A stretch of DNA of 19,107 bases from Coemansia sp. RSA 922. Taxonomy: Eukaryota > Kickxellomycota > Kickxellomycetes > Kickxellales > Kickxellaceae. A program made the translations under genes and the position numbers. Where the stretch lies: the NCBI GenBank assembly GCA_027577415.1, contig JANBQS010000389.1:1-19107 (forward strand), in the 5' to 3' direction. Positions 1 to 6,859 of this stretch are shown in pieces (position 1 is the first letter of the stretch; each line of letters starts with the position of its first letter). The notes under the pieces were generated by a model. That model saw only the letters and a list, made by a program, of their open reading frames with translations, was not told the origin of the DNA and made no database searches.

Positions 1-1
1 A

Positions 2-541
2 CCAAAATCGGGATCGGAGCCTGAGGCAGCTCAGCCAGCGCCACCAAAGTCGGGATCCGAACCAGAGGCAGCTCAACCCTCGTCTCCCAAGTCTGCTCCA
101 GCGGCTGCCCAACCTGCCGAGTCCAAGCCCGCCGAGTCTCAGCCCGCGTCGTCAGCACCTCCTGCAGCGTCTAAGCCTGCTGAATCCAAGCCTGCATCGT
201 CAGCACCTCCCGCAGCCGCCCAGCCTGCCGCGGCTCAGCCTCCATCGCAGCCGGGAGCTCAGCCTGTGACCCAGTCAGGAGCACCGGCTGGGGCACCAGC
301 TCAGCAGGGATCGGAGCCCGCAGGATCTTCATGGACGCCACCGCCAGCTCAGCCCCAGTCATGGCCCCAGGCTAAGGGAGCAGCACCCGTGTCAGGCAGC
401 GGATGGCAGCCAAGCCGCTCTGAGGAACGCTGGCCAGCATCTGGCGCATCCCAGAACATGCCAGGAGCAGGCGCCGATATCATCAATCAAGTTAACCAAG
501 AACTAAATGCCGCCGGTATCTTCCAACAACCTCATTTCTAA
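2..541 (+). CDS. C-terminal part of a Pro/Ala/Ser-rich repeat protein, 5' end outside the window
   Basis: The frame is open from the first complete codon at position 2 to a TAA at 539-541 (179 codons visible), so the start lies upstream of the window. The visible part is low complexity. A 12-14 residue unit of the form PKSGSEPEAAQP occurs twice at the very beginning (about 2-79). Looser repeats built on AESKPA and PASSAPPA follow, then a Gln/Pro/Trp-containing stretch. The last 25 residues are less biased (GADIINQVNQELNAAGIFQ) and could form a short helix. There is no C-terminal hydrophobic segment, so a GPI anchor is unlikely. I do not recognise the family. The gene is convergent with the uS2m gene, with 103 bp between stops. 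It could be an extracellular or cytoplasmic scaffold-type protein, but function cannot be stated from this fragment. Confidence 0.75.
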   Translation, partial: PKSGSEPEAAQPAPPKSGSEPEAAQPSSPKSAPAAAQPAESKPAESQPASSAPPAASKPAESKPASSAPPAAAQPAAAQPPSQPGAQPVTQSGAPAGAPAQQGSEPAGSSWTPPPAQPQSWPQAKGAAPVSGSGWQPSRSEERWPASGASQNMPGAGADIINQVNQELNAAGIFQQPHF

Positions 542-598
542 AGAAAGAAGAAAAAGAATCTAAAGTATTTTTTTTAAACTCTAAAACCCTTTATAAAA

Positions 599-604
599 AA
601 TAAA
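599..604 (+). terminator. Polyadenylation signal AATAAA
   Basis: A canonical AATAAA lies 58 nt after the TAA of the upstream plus-strand gene, in an A-rich spacer (542-644). The convergent uS2m stop begins at 647 on the minus strand, so the two 3' UTRs probably overlap. Confidence 0.5.
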
Positions 605-644
605 CAAAACAAAACAAAAAACCCCTTTATAATTTTTTTCCTCT

Positions 645-1787
645 CTAGTCAAACTGGAATTTTGCACGCGAAGACTCTCTGTCAGCAGCAGTGTTAATAT
701 CGCTCTTGCTCTGTTTCGCAACAGCCTGGGATAGTTCCAATCTACGACGATCCAAGCCATCTCTCGCAGCATGAGCCAGAACGCCAGCAACGATAGTAAC
801 GCCTCTCAGACTATCGTCGTTACAGGGGATCGGATAAGTAACACACCGCGGATCGCAGTTAGTATCGACAATACCCACAGTAGGAACCAGGGCGAGCTGC
901 GACTCAGCCAGCATAGTCCTGCACTCCAGCGGGCTCAGCGCGATGATAAGATCAGGCTTATAAGTCTTCTTCGCCTGCCTCTGAGCTAAAAGCCTAGCCT
1001 TCTCCTCAGCCATTCTAGCCATAAACCGGTTCTTACCCCCAGCCTTTGCGCCCTTTTTAGTCTCCTTAGCCTGCGCAGCCTCGATATCGACATAGTCCTG
1101 GGCCTCAGCAACGTCCCACACCTCAGAGGCATAAGCCAGGTTGTTACCCAACAAGGGACGCGGGTTAGTCAGGGTGCCAGGCAGCCACTTGCCCATGACA
1201 AAATACTGCTCAGCATGCAAGGCAGCATCCACGGCCAGCTGCTGATGGTCCTTACGCGTACCAACAAACAGCACCAGTCCGCCATTATAAGCGACCTGCT
1301 CAACGAAATGCGCAGCCCGACGCAACGCGGCCACAGTATGCTCAAGATTAATAATATGCACGCCCTGCCGCTCGCCAAATATATAAGGCAAATTCATAGG
1401 GTTCCACAACGACGCAGAGTGACCCAAGTGCATACCAGCAGCCATCATCTTCTCCAAAGTCAGGTTATAGCTAGTGTCGTCCAGCATCTGCGGCGCCTGG
1501 ATCGACGTAGTCTGCCGACTGCCAGTGTTCTCAAATTGAGGCAAAAGCTTGCGAAGGTGTGCACGCACGCGCTGGCGCTCCAAAAGAGCTCCCTTCTTGG
1601 TCTTGGGCCGCACAGCAGCGACTTTGGCAGCAGCTTCGGCGGCTGTTGTAAGCGTTACGCTGGATTCAGTCGTGTCAGGCGACAGGGGCTCCTCGGGATG
1701 AGTGGCCATGGCTCGAATTGTCTGCTTTTGAATGGCGCTAGCCAGGCGCACATTGCCAGAGCGAATGCTCGTAAGCGCCGCCAACAT
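645..1787 (-). CDS. MRP4: Mitochondrial small-subunit ribosomal protein uS2m (MRP4-like)
   Basis: The product is 380 residues long. It is a structural protein of the mitochondrial ribosome small subunit, encoded in the nucleus and imported. Residues 1-27 are rich in Arg, Ser, Ala and Leu with no acidic residue, as in a mitochondrial targeting leader. The uS2 core follows. Family hallmarks are GMHLGHSASLWNP (118-130), the stretch to INLEHT (to 151), VGTRKD (175-180), WLPGTLTNP (201-209), and the C-terminal PTVGIVDTNCDP (302-313) with IPCNDDS (319-326). A Lys/Arg/Ala-rich insertion of about 45 residues (roughly 230-275) separates the two halves. It is in frame and lacks splice signals, so I read it as a lineage extension rather than an intron. 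The ATG at 1785-1787 is the first in frame and gives the leader. The gene runs in tandem behind COG3 with only 120 bp between COG3 stop and this start. Confidence 0.93.
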   Translation of the reverse strand: MLAALTSIRSGNVRLASAIQKQTIRAMATHPEEPLSPDTTESSVTLTTAAEAAAKVAAVRPKTKKGALLERQRVRAHLRKLLPQFENTGSRQTTSIQAPQMLDDTSYNLTLEKMMAAGMHLGHSASLWNPMNLPYIFGERQGVHIINLEHTVAALRRAAHFVEQVAYNGGLVLFVGTRKDHQQLAVDAALHAEQYFVMGKWLPGTLTNPRPLLGNNLAYASEVWDVAEAQDYVDIEAAQAKETKKGAKAGGKNRFMARMAEEKARLLAQRQAKKTYKPDLIIALSPLECRTMLAESQLALVPTVGIVDTNCDPRCVTYPIPCNDDSLRGVTIVAGVLAHAARDGLDRRRLELSQAVAKQSKSDINTAADRESSRAKFQFD

Positions 1788-1789
1788 TC

Positions 1790-1795
1790 TTTATA
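1790..1795 (-). promoter_or_regulatory. TATAAA immediately upstream of the uS2m start
   Basis: On the minus strand TATAAA ends 2 nt before the ATG. This is too close for a normal TATA box to direct initiation upstream of the ATG. It is either part of an A/T-rich leader or a sign of an alternative start. It is recorded because A/T elements hug the start codons of COG3 and the PH-domain gene too. Confidence 0.25.
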
Positions 1796-1907
1796 CACAC
1801 AAAAAATAAAATAAAAAGCAAATTGACAGATATGTTGTGGAATCGAGACAAGATAAGCTCAAGGTTGTAGTAAATATATTTTTTTCTTATGTGACTAGAT
1901 CAGTTGA

Positions 1908-3830
1908 TCACGATGTACTGTGCTCAATAGTGGCGAGATTATGCGTGGCAAAAAGATGAGCCATGAGCTCAGCATCAGCCTCGGTGGTGGGGCTGTCTGA
2001 CTTGATACTCGAGTCTCTGACAAAGCGAGCGCCGGTGCTCAGCAGATTCTGCTTGCCCGCAGTCCGTGCCTCATCGACCACGCCACTTTGGACCTCATAG
2101 TCCAGGCACCCGTCGATCTGCGCGATAAGCCAGCGGCAGTTCTCGACAGGCGGGTAGATCCACTGCAAGCACTCGGCGTCGTCTGGCGATAGATGCTCAG
2201 GCTGGTCAAGCAGTGCGGAGAGCTGAGCGGGGTCCGCAATGCGCAGGCGCAGGCATAGGCGCACCCAGCGCGCCATGGCCTCAGAGTCCGAAGGAGTGAT
2301 GCGGTAGCCGCCAATATGGGCCCGGATGTACGACTGCGCCTTGTACGCCAGCCGGTGCTGGGTGTCCTGCAGCACATGGCCTACCACGGCATAGAAGGCG
2401 TCAAGCCCGTCCGCGTCTTCGCCGTCTTCATCCTCTCCCTCCTCCTCCATGCGATTGTACGTCAGCAGCGTCAGACTGAGGCCGGCCAGCACGGCCACGT
2501 CGGACTCGTGGATAACCAGCGGCCGCACTTGCTCGTGGAACAGCGTCATTGCCGAGTCCAAAAACGACCTTAGCGCCGGCTCGCCCTCAGAGCCGCCGTC
2601 GAAAAAGTCGGCATAGAGCCGGCTCTCGTCGGCACACACAGCCATCATAAACGCACACCAGTCGCGCAGGGCCGCCACGCGCCGGTCCAAAACAGCCGCC
2701 GCGCTGTCCGCCTCGTGCTCGGCCGCAATGTCGCGCAGCCGCGCCTGGACATGCGGCCGCAGCCACGCGCGCCGCGTCGCAAAGTACGCGCTCTGCACAT
2801 CCATCAGCACCTGCCGCTCGGTCGCCTGCGTGCCGCGCTGCTGCAGGGCCCTCAGCACGGGCCCCAGCGCCACTGCCGCCGCCCTGTAATGCACATACAC
2901 CGCCGAGCCCTTGGCGTCAAAGGCCCTCAGGGCGTGCATCTTCATCAGCGACAGCGCGCGCATGCGGCACTGCGCGAACCGCATCAGATACAGCTCGCTG
3001 TCCTTGGTCTCCTCCACCCGGCCCTCAATGAACCGGATCGCCTCCTCCGTGCGGTCCAGCGACGGTAGAAACTCAGGGTCCTCGCATACACCGTCCCCCG
3101 GCGCATGCAAAAGCCGCGTGATGGGCCCAAGCCAATTGTACACCGTCAGCTGCTCTCCGATCTCGCTCGCCACACGGTCCAGCCGATCGCGTTGCGCGCT
3201 GAGCGAGGCGCATGCCGCCTCCACTCCCGCCGTCTGCTGGCACACGCGCTGGTAGTCGGCCTCCATCGCCGAAAGCAGCGATGAGATGTCGTCCAGGCAT
3301 CCAAGCATCTGTGAGCACTGCGAGACGCGCTCGCGCAGTTGAGACGCAAATGCAAGCGCCTCTGCGTCCTGTCCAGCCGCCTCAGCCTCTTCCACCCGCC
3401 CGTACCACTCGAGGAACTGCGCTGGCGTCTCCATCGCCCCCATCACGCCGCCGGCCGTCAAAGGCGGCTCTGTTTCACTGCCAGTTACAATCCCCAGTGC
3501 GCCAAGCTCTGCTGTACTATTCACTGCTGGCCGTAGACTGGGCGACGCAGCTCGAGCCAGCACTGTCAGGTTTCGTAGGGACGCATTTCGCCGTGCGCTC
3601 AGCTGTGGACTGGCTCGCAGGAACTGTAGCTGCGGGTTAAGCTTCCCGGCAATCGTGGGTTTGTCTGCAAAACCATTCACCACTGCTTCGCTGTGGTCAA
3701 GTGTAGCTGCCTGTGGTTGTAAGACTAATTGCGACGCAAACGAGGCGCACATGTCTTGGAGTACCGCTATTCCCGGTCGAAGTCCATCTGATACAGGGAA
3801 CCGCTTATCCCAATCGTCCATGTTAGCCAT
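1908..3830 (-). CDS. COG3: Conserved oligomeric Golgi complex subunit 3 (COG3/Sec34)
   Basis: The product is 640 residues long. COG3 is a lobe A subunit of the COG tethering complex on Golgi membranes, which captures retrograde intra-Golgi vesicles. Family features visible are an N-terminal region with FLEWYGRVEEAE (139-150); a long helical, coiled-coil-like stretch (about 160-225); YNWLGPITRLLHAPGD (231-246); and the conserved segment SELYLMRFAQCRMRALSLMK (278-297), followed by RAF at 302-304. The C-terminal half is the helical CATCHR-type part, interrupted by an acidic run (EEEGEDEDGEDADG, 462-475). It is shorter than yeast or human COG3 (about 800 residues), mostly at the C-terminus. The ATG at 3828-3830 has a good context (GCAATGG); a second Met lies at codon 4. 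The codon use is rich in G+C. The gene shares its upstream region with a divergent orphan gene. Confidence 0.88.
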   Translation of the reverse strand: MANMDDWDKRFPVSDGLRPGIAVLQDMCASFASQLVLQPQAATLDHSEAVVNGFADKPTIAGKLNPQLQFLRASPQLSARRNASLRNLTVLARAASPSLRPAVNSTAELGALGIVTGSETEPPLTAGGVMGAMETPAQFLEWYGRVEEAEAAGQDAEALAFASQLRERVSQCSQMLGCLDDISSLLSAMEADYQRVCQQTAGVEAACASLSAQRDRLDRVASEIGEQLTVYNWLGPITRLLHAPGDGVCEDPEFLPSLDRTEEAIRFIEGRVEETKDSELYLMRFAQCRMRALSLMKMHALRAFDAKGSAVYVHYRAAAVALGPVLRALQQRGTQATERQVLMDVQSAYFATRRAWLRPHVQARLRDIAAEHEADSAAAVLDRRVAALRDWCAFMMAVCADESRLYADFFDGGSEGEPALRSFLDSAMTLFHEQVRPLVIHESDVAVLAGLSLTLLTYNRMEEEGEDEDGEDADGLDAFYAVVGHVLQDTQHRLAYKAQSYIRAHIGGYRITPSDSEAMARWVRLCLRLRIADPAQLSALLDQPEHLSPDDAECLQWIYPPVENCRWLIAQIDGCLDYEVQSGVVDEARTAGKQNLLSTGARFVRDSSIKSDSPTTEADAELMAHLFATHNLATIEHSTS

Positions 3831-4092
3831 TGCGATTATATAAAGTGTGAATTAATTACAAGAAAGTGAACAAGCAAAAAGAGTAAGAGACAAAAATGCA
3901 CTCAACGTCACTCACAGATTGACATAGTACTGATCAAATGTAATCTGATCGCAGTCTTCCCTTTTCCCCCAGTCATAGACATACACATACCAACGTCCAA
4001 AAAGTCCTCCTACAAGCCTGAACGCCTCTCCATCCTCTTTCTCTTCCTCTCTATTTTTATTGAACACAACTCTTCATTTTTTTAACACTACC
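3831..4092. promoter_or_regulatory. Divergent promoter region between COG3 and the 128-residue orphan gene
   Basis: This 262-bp region lies between two divergent starts. On the COG3 side a TTTATATAA sits at 3836-3844, 5 nt before the COG3 ATG. On the orphan side a pyrimidine-rich tract (about 4023-4058) precedes the ATG, as in many fungal transcription start regions. No clear TATA box was seen at the usual distance for the plus-strand gene. Confidence 0.4.
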
Positions 4093-4479
4093 ATGGGAAA
4101 CCCTTTCAAGGCATTTGCAGTGTCAATAAATAGCCACGGCAACCTTGAAAAAGTGAAAGGTGGTGCATTCAAGGGTACTGATATGACTCTTCTAAGTGCC
4201 CTCAAAAGAATTAAAGCAAGAGGCTTACCAAACGCAACACTAGCCTATTACTGCATAAACACCGTAGACGACAGCCATCCCATTGAAATATTGTATGACT
4301 TGAGCAAGAATGCTGAAGGCATCTTTATGGTCATCTATGGAACCAGCCGTATGTACAAAAAATATATAACAGGCAAAACACCCATACAAATAGGCAAGGA
4401 AATGCTTTCTGCCCTCAATATTGGTGGAATAACTGAGGACCAGTATGAGGATTTGAATGTAGAGTATACAGCTGTTTAA
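4093..4479 (+). CDS. Orphan protein of 128 residues, function unknown
   Basis: The reading frame starts at the ATG at 4093-4095 in a strong context (ACTACCATGG) and ends with TAA at 4477-4479. The frame is open further upstream, but only to a TTG, so 4093 is chosen. The protein is soluble-looking, with no signal peptide and no membrane segment. It has Lys-rich N- and C-terminal halves around a hydrophobic strand-like core (EGIFMVIYG, about 86-94) and an acidic tail (TEDQYEDLNVEY). I do not recognise a family. The codon use is A+T-rich, unlike neighbouring COG3. It is convergent with the 242-residue orphan gene. A faint resemblance in spacing to the domain shared by the next two orphan genes (an Asp, a Gly seven residues later, then a beta-strand-like segment) is noted but not demonstrated. 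Confidence 0.7.
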   Translation: MGNPFKAFAVSINSHGNLEKVKGGAFKGTDMTLLSALKRIKARGLPNATLAYYCINTVDDSHPIEILYDLSKNAEGIFMVIYGTSRMYKKYITGKTPIQIGKEMLSALNIGGITEDQYEDLNVEYTAV

Positions 4480-4769
4480 CTATAGCATTGGCCAAATACA
4501 TGCATACTTTGTTCTTTCTCGCGCTCAAGCCAGAGAAAAGAAATATTTTATCCTCCATTGACTGTCTGGCCGCAGTGGCCATTTTGCAGTCACAGCTTTT
4601 TTTACAGTCAGCATGCTCTCACTTGCTTCAAAATTTATTTTTTTAGTCCTTCAAAAAATAATAACACATGCTACTTTATGTCTTGGCCACCGTTCAATAA
4701 AATGCAAGTATAACTACAAGCATGGTACAAAAAAAACATAAAATGAATGGGTGTCTCCACACTAGAAAA
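4480..4769. other. Convergent 3' intergenic region with polyadenylation signals on both strands
   Basis: The 290 bp between two convergent stops is A+T-rich. AATAAA at 4696-4701 (plus) would serve the 128-residue gene. TTTATT at 4634-4639 reads AATAAA on the minus strand and would serve the 242-residue gene. The 3' UTRs would then overlap. No coding frame or RNA gene is seen. Confidence 0.5.
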
Positions 4770-5498
4770 CTAATTCTTGTAAGTACTCTGGCGCCGAGGA
4801 ACCTTGTATACAAAATTGGTAATCCTTCTAATACCTTCCACGCGTCCTTGCATTTCCTCGGGCAACATATTTTTTACTTCTGTCCTAAACAAATGGTCTT
4901 CCATTTCTGCCACACCCTTACGAATTAGCTTGAATCCCTCAGTACCATCATTAAAAGTTACAATGGCTCCCGTCCTTTGGTCCCAGTTGTCAATCAACAT
5001 CCTGTCCAATAGTGGAACAAGACGCTCAGTAATGTTTCCCTCCTGACTACAAGTAGAAGTTGTACGAGAATGCGTGCTACGCCTATTGGCAGCTTGCTCC
5101 TCCTTGCTAAGCGGGCCAAATCTACGGGCAAGTGCAACAAACCCGTCTGTCGCTGGCTCCTCGTTACTAGACCAGGAGGAAACACGAGAAAGTGACGTGG
5201 GATCCTCGGTAGACAAGCCTATTTTGGCTAAGAAGGAGCTTACACGAGCTAGTGGTGCTATTTTCTCTGTAGACATTTTCATCTTGGCTAGAAGTGAGTT
5301 CACACGAGGAAGAGGCTTTGGCTTCTCAGTAGTTGCCATTTCCTGTCCTTGTTCAACCTTCTCGTTAGTGGAGGCTGCCTTGTCAAGTATCTCTTCATTG
5401 GAAGAGGCCGGCTGGTCAAGCTGCTCGGAGACTGAGCCTTCCAAGTTAGAATTAGCCTCATAGTAGACAGTGTCAGGGCGCTCGTTAGTGGAAACCAT
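4770..5498 (-). CDS. Orphan protein with 20-residue tandem repeats and a C-terminal domain shared with the 84-residue gene
   Basis: The product is 242 residues long. The ATG at 5496-5498 has a good context (A at -3, G at +4). Residues 1-56 are acidic and Ser/Asn/Glu-rich, with recurring STNE/SSNEE motifs. Residues 57-136 form four units of exactly 20 residues, the last degenerate. Units begin T-E or T-D and centre on LxRVxS, and the first two end in LAKxxxS. RVSS/RVNS resembles sites for basophilic kinases, so the region may be phosphorylated (inference). Residues 137-155 are Ser/Thr/Arg-rich. Residues about 158-226 align with nearly the whole 84-residue protein: LLD, TGA(I/V)VTF, GFKLI-x-KG and LPE are shared. 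There is no signal peptide or membrane segment. I know of no described family. The codon use is A+T-rich. Confidence 0.8.
   Translation of the reverse strand: MVSTNERPDTVYYEANSNLEGSVSEQLDQPASSNEEILDKAASTNEKVEQGQEMATTEKPKPLPRVNSLLAKMKMSTEKIAPLARVSSFLAKIGLSTEDPTSLSRVSSWSSNEEPATDGFVALARRFGPLSKEEQAANRRSTHSRTTSTCSQEGNITERLVPLLDRMLIDNWDQRTGAIVTFNDGTEGFKLIRKGVAEMEDHLFRTEVKNMLPEEMQGRVEGIRRITNFVYKVPRRQSTYKN
5091..5330 (-). repeat. Four 60-bp tandem coding repeats
   Basis: The units are 5271-5330, 5211-5270, 5151-5210 and 5091-5150, each encoding 20 residues of the 242-residue protein. Units 1 and 2 are most alike (shared TEK, PL, RV-S, LAK, S at fixed positions). Unit 3 keeps TE, L, RVSS. Unit 4 keeps only T, L and R. 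The decay along the array suggests old stepwise duplication. Confidence 0.75.
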
Positions 5499-5529
5499 CG
5501 TTGATTAACAGAAAAATGTATACACAGTG

Positions 5530-5596
5530 CTACAAGAAATAAGGGTAGAAAAAATTCAGATGTTGAAAAGGAAATAGAAAGGAAAGAGCAACTTAC
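5530..5596 (-). other. Possible 5'-UTR intron of the 242-residue orphan gene
   Basis: On the minus strand a consensus donor GTAAGT (5591-5596) is followed 67 nt later by an acceptor TTCTTGTAG (ending at 5530), 31 nt before the ATG. A weak branch candidate CTGAA lies between them. Splicing would leave the ATG unchanged. The size and signals fit a small fungal intron, but no transcript evidence is available. Confidence 0.35.
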
Positions 5597-6058
5597 AGGC
5601 CACTGCTTTCCCCACTTCTTTTCGAACAAAAAAAATCTGCTTTTGTCATGCTGTTTTGTTGCAGTCTAGAATAGATTGGAAAAAAAGGGGAGATCCATTC
5701 TTCAAAGGCCACAATGTCCTTTACTCAAAGGAGGTATTTTCTATATAAAAAAAGAGCAGCTTTCTTAAAAGAAAGCAAGTGCTTTGGTGAGCAAGCCAAG
5801 TGCCAATAAAGTGTCCCCACTTGCCTGTTAATTCTAATTGGTACTAATTTATAAATTGTATTGGTCATAAACATGAGCTGAAGCTATAAAAAAATAATCC
5901 TAGGGCTGTCCATTTGGTTACTCTTGTAGATGTGTAGTATCTAGCTTATTTGGCGTCAGCCTAAGTCACCGTTCTAATGTCTCGTATTAAGTAAATAATA
6001 AAGATATAAGAAGTGATTGATTGAAACCTAAGCCGGTGTTCCGTGCGCGGTTCCTTAA

Positions 6059-6276
6059 TAACCAAGGTCATGGCGCAGTAGCGCTAGTCGTCAACATTAA
6101 GGATCGCCCCGTTGGGCAATAGATCGGTCACGTGATCGAAATGTGGGATCGCTCGCCGATGCGATGTGTCGATCCTACAACTCTCATGTCCTCTGTCCAT
6201 GACAGGGTTTTCAACTAAAACTCCTGTCCTTAACAGGTCGCATAGCTTATTGTGTACCACTGAAAGCTAACCAAGG
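6059..6276. repeat. Hairpin-rich island bracketed by a 9-bp direct repeat
   Basis: TAACCAAGG occurs at 6059-6067 and 6268-6276 and brackets 200 bp with at least seven short inverted repeats. They are: GGCGC/GCGCT (6072-6085, loop AGTA); GCCC/GGGC (6106-6117, loop CGTT) inside GATC/GATC (6102-6125); a near-palindrome around TCACGTGA (6124-6139); a 10-bp stem TGTGGGATCG/CGATCCTACA (6142-6179, one G-T pair) enclosing TCGC/GCGA; CTGTC/GACAG (6193-6205); GTTTT/AAAAC (6207-6221); CCTGT/ACAGG (6223-6237). The bracketing repeat would fit a target-site duplication of a short insertion, or the island could encode a structured RNA. No tRNA, 5S, snRNA, SRP or RNase P signature was recognised. TGGCGCAGTAGC at 6071-6082 resembles a Pol III A box, but no good B box follows at the usual distance. 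Confidence 0.5.
6129..6134. promoter_or_regulatory. E-box CACGTG in the hairpin island
   Basis: The full palindrome here is TCACGTGA (6128-6135), the preferred form bound by fungal bHLH factors of the Cbf1/Pho4/Tye7 type. It lies over 600 bp upstream of the nearest start codon it could serve (242-residue gene), so a regulatory role is only possible. Confidence 0.2.
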
Positions 6277-6300
6277 CCAATTGCCGTATGCAGAAATTGT

Positions 6301-6306
6301 TTTATT
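6301..6306 (-). terminator. Polyadenylation signal of the 84-residue gene
   Basis: TTTATT on the plus strand reads AATAAA on the minus strand, 51 nt past the TGA of the 84-residue gene. The distance is typical for a polyadenylation signal. Confidence 0.55.
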
Positions 6307-6357
6307 CAAGCCTTGCGGGTTAAGCCAAATCGAACCAGTAGTGCGTAATTTAGCAAA

Positions 6358-6612
6358 TCAAAGATTCATCTCAGCTCTTTTCCTAATCTCTATGGGCTCA
6401 ACGGCAGTAACGCATTTTCTCAAATGCTCTGGAAGCAACTGTTTAACAGCTGCTTTAAATTCGTCAGCAGACAATCCAGAAATCCCTTTAGGGATGAGCT
6501 TAAATCCTTTAGTTTCGTCATCAAATGTTACAACAGCTCCAGTTGTTTCATCACAATTCTCAATCATTGAGTTGTCCAAAAGGGCGAGTTTGATGGCTGC
6601 AGGAGGTTCCAT
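6358..6612 (-). CDS. Small orphan protein (84 residues), paralogous to the C-terminal domain of the 242-residue protein
   Basis: The ATG at 6610-6612 is preceded at 105 nt by a perfect TATA box (TATAAAAG) and the stop is followed by AATAAA, so this looks like a genuine transcription unit. Residues 9-73 align with residues 160-226 of the neighbouring 242-residue protein with one gap. I count roughly 30 identities in about 66 positions, with TGAVVTF (24-30), GFKLIPKG (36-43) and VKQLLPE (56-62) the strongest. The protein is essentially the free-standing domain. It has no signal peptide, membrane segment or metal-binding cluster (one Cys each at 20 and 67). The predicted pattern is a helix, two strands around the GFKLI motif, then a helix. 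The family is not recognised. The context (-3 C, +4 G) is only fair. Confidence 0.78.
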   Translation of the reverse strand: MEPPAAIKLALLDNSMIENCDETTGAVVTFDDETKGFKLIPKGISGLSADEFKAAVKQLLPEHLRKCVTAVEPIEIRKRAEMNL

Positions 6613-6716
6613 ATGACAGAAGGACGTACTATAAGCTGAACTAGAAGTGAGATGTTATTAGCAAGAGTGGAGAAGTGTGTGGATTTTTTAAATGTCTTGG
6701 GCTGCCTCTGGCTCTG

Positions 6717-6724
6717 CTTTTATA
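6717..6724 (-). promoter_or_regulatory. TATA box (TATAAAAG) of the 84-residue gene
   Basis: On the minus strand TATAAAAG lies 105 nt upstream of the ATG. It is embedded between a GTCTTGGGCT motif (6694-6703, plus strand) and the duplicated upstream element. Confidence 0.6.
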
Positions 6725-6859
6725 CCAGAGAAAGGCAATTCCAAATCCCCAGAGACGCGCTGGACATGGCAATCATGTGCAACAATGCAGTCTCGTCTTC
6801 CGAACATTGCTCACCCCTACCCCCATGAACAAGCAGCTCTGGCCAATAGGAAAGCTCAG

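Larger units (their letters stand above)
5499..6357. other. Intergenic region holding the 242-residue gene leader and a structured island
   Basis: There is no convincing reading frame in these 859 bp. 5499-5760 is A+T-rich and holds the possible 5'-UTR intron and a TATATAAA at 5742-5749 that could be a TATA box. 5760-6000 is A+T-rich with nothing recognised. 6030-6280 is visibly richer in G+C and dense in short inverted repeats (separate entry). 6280-6357 is the 3' flank of the 84-residue gene. Confidence 0.6.

Noticed and set aside
1215..1814. 199-codon plus-strand open frame
   Set aside because: It lies antisense to the clearly conserved uS2m gene and has no recognisable protein features. 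It is a shadow of the G+C-rich codon use.
3212..3640. 142-codon plus-strand open frame
   Set aside because: It is antisense to COG3 and composed of Arg/Pro/Ser-rich translation typical of shadow frames.
5074..5463. 129-codon plus-strand open frame
   Set aside because: It is antisense to the 242-residue orphan gene. It owes its regularity to the 60-bp repeats, and the minus-strand frame has the better start and the domain shared with the 84-residue gene.
6068..6267. tRNA, 5S rRNA, SRP, RNase P or spliceosomal RNA gene
   Set aside because: Apart from a D-arm-like A box, none of the diagnostic conserved segments of these RNAs could be found in either strand.
6059..6276. Hammerhead ribozyme in the hairpin island
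   Set aside because: The core CTGATGA is absent on both strands in this segment.
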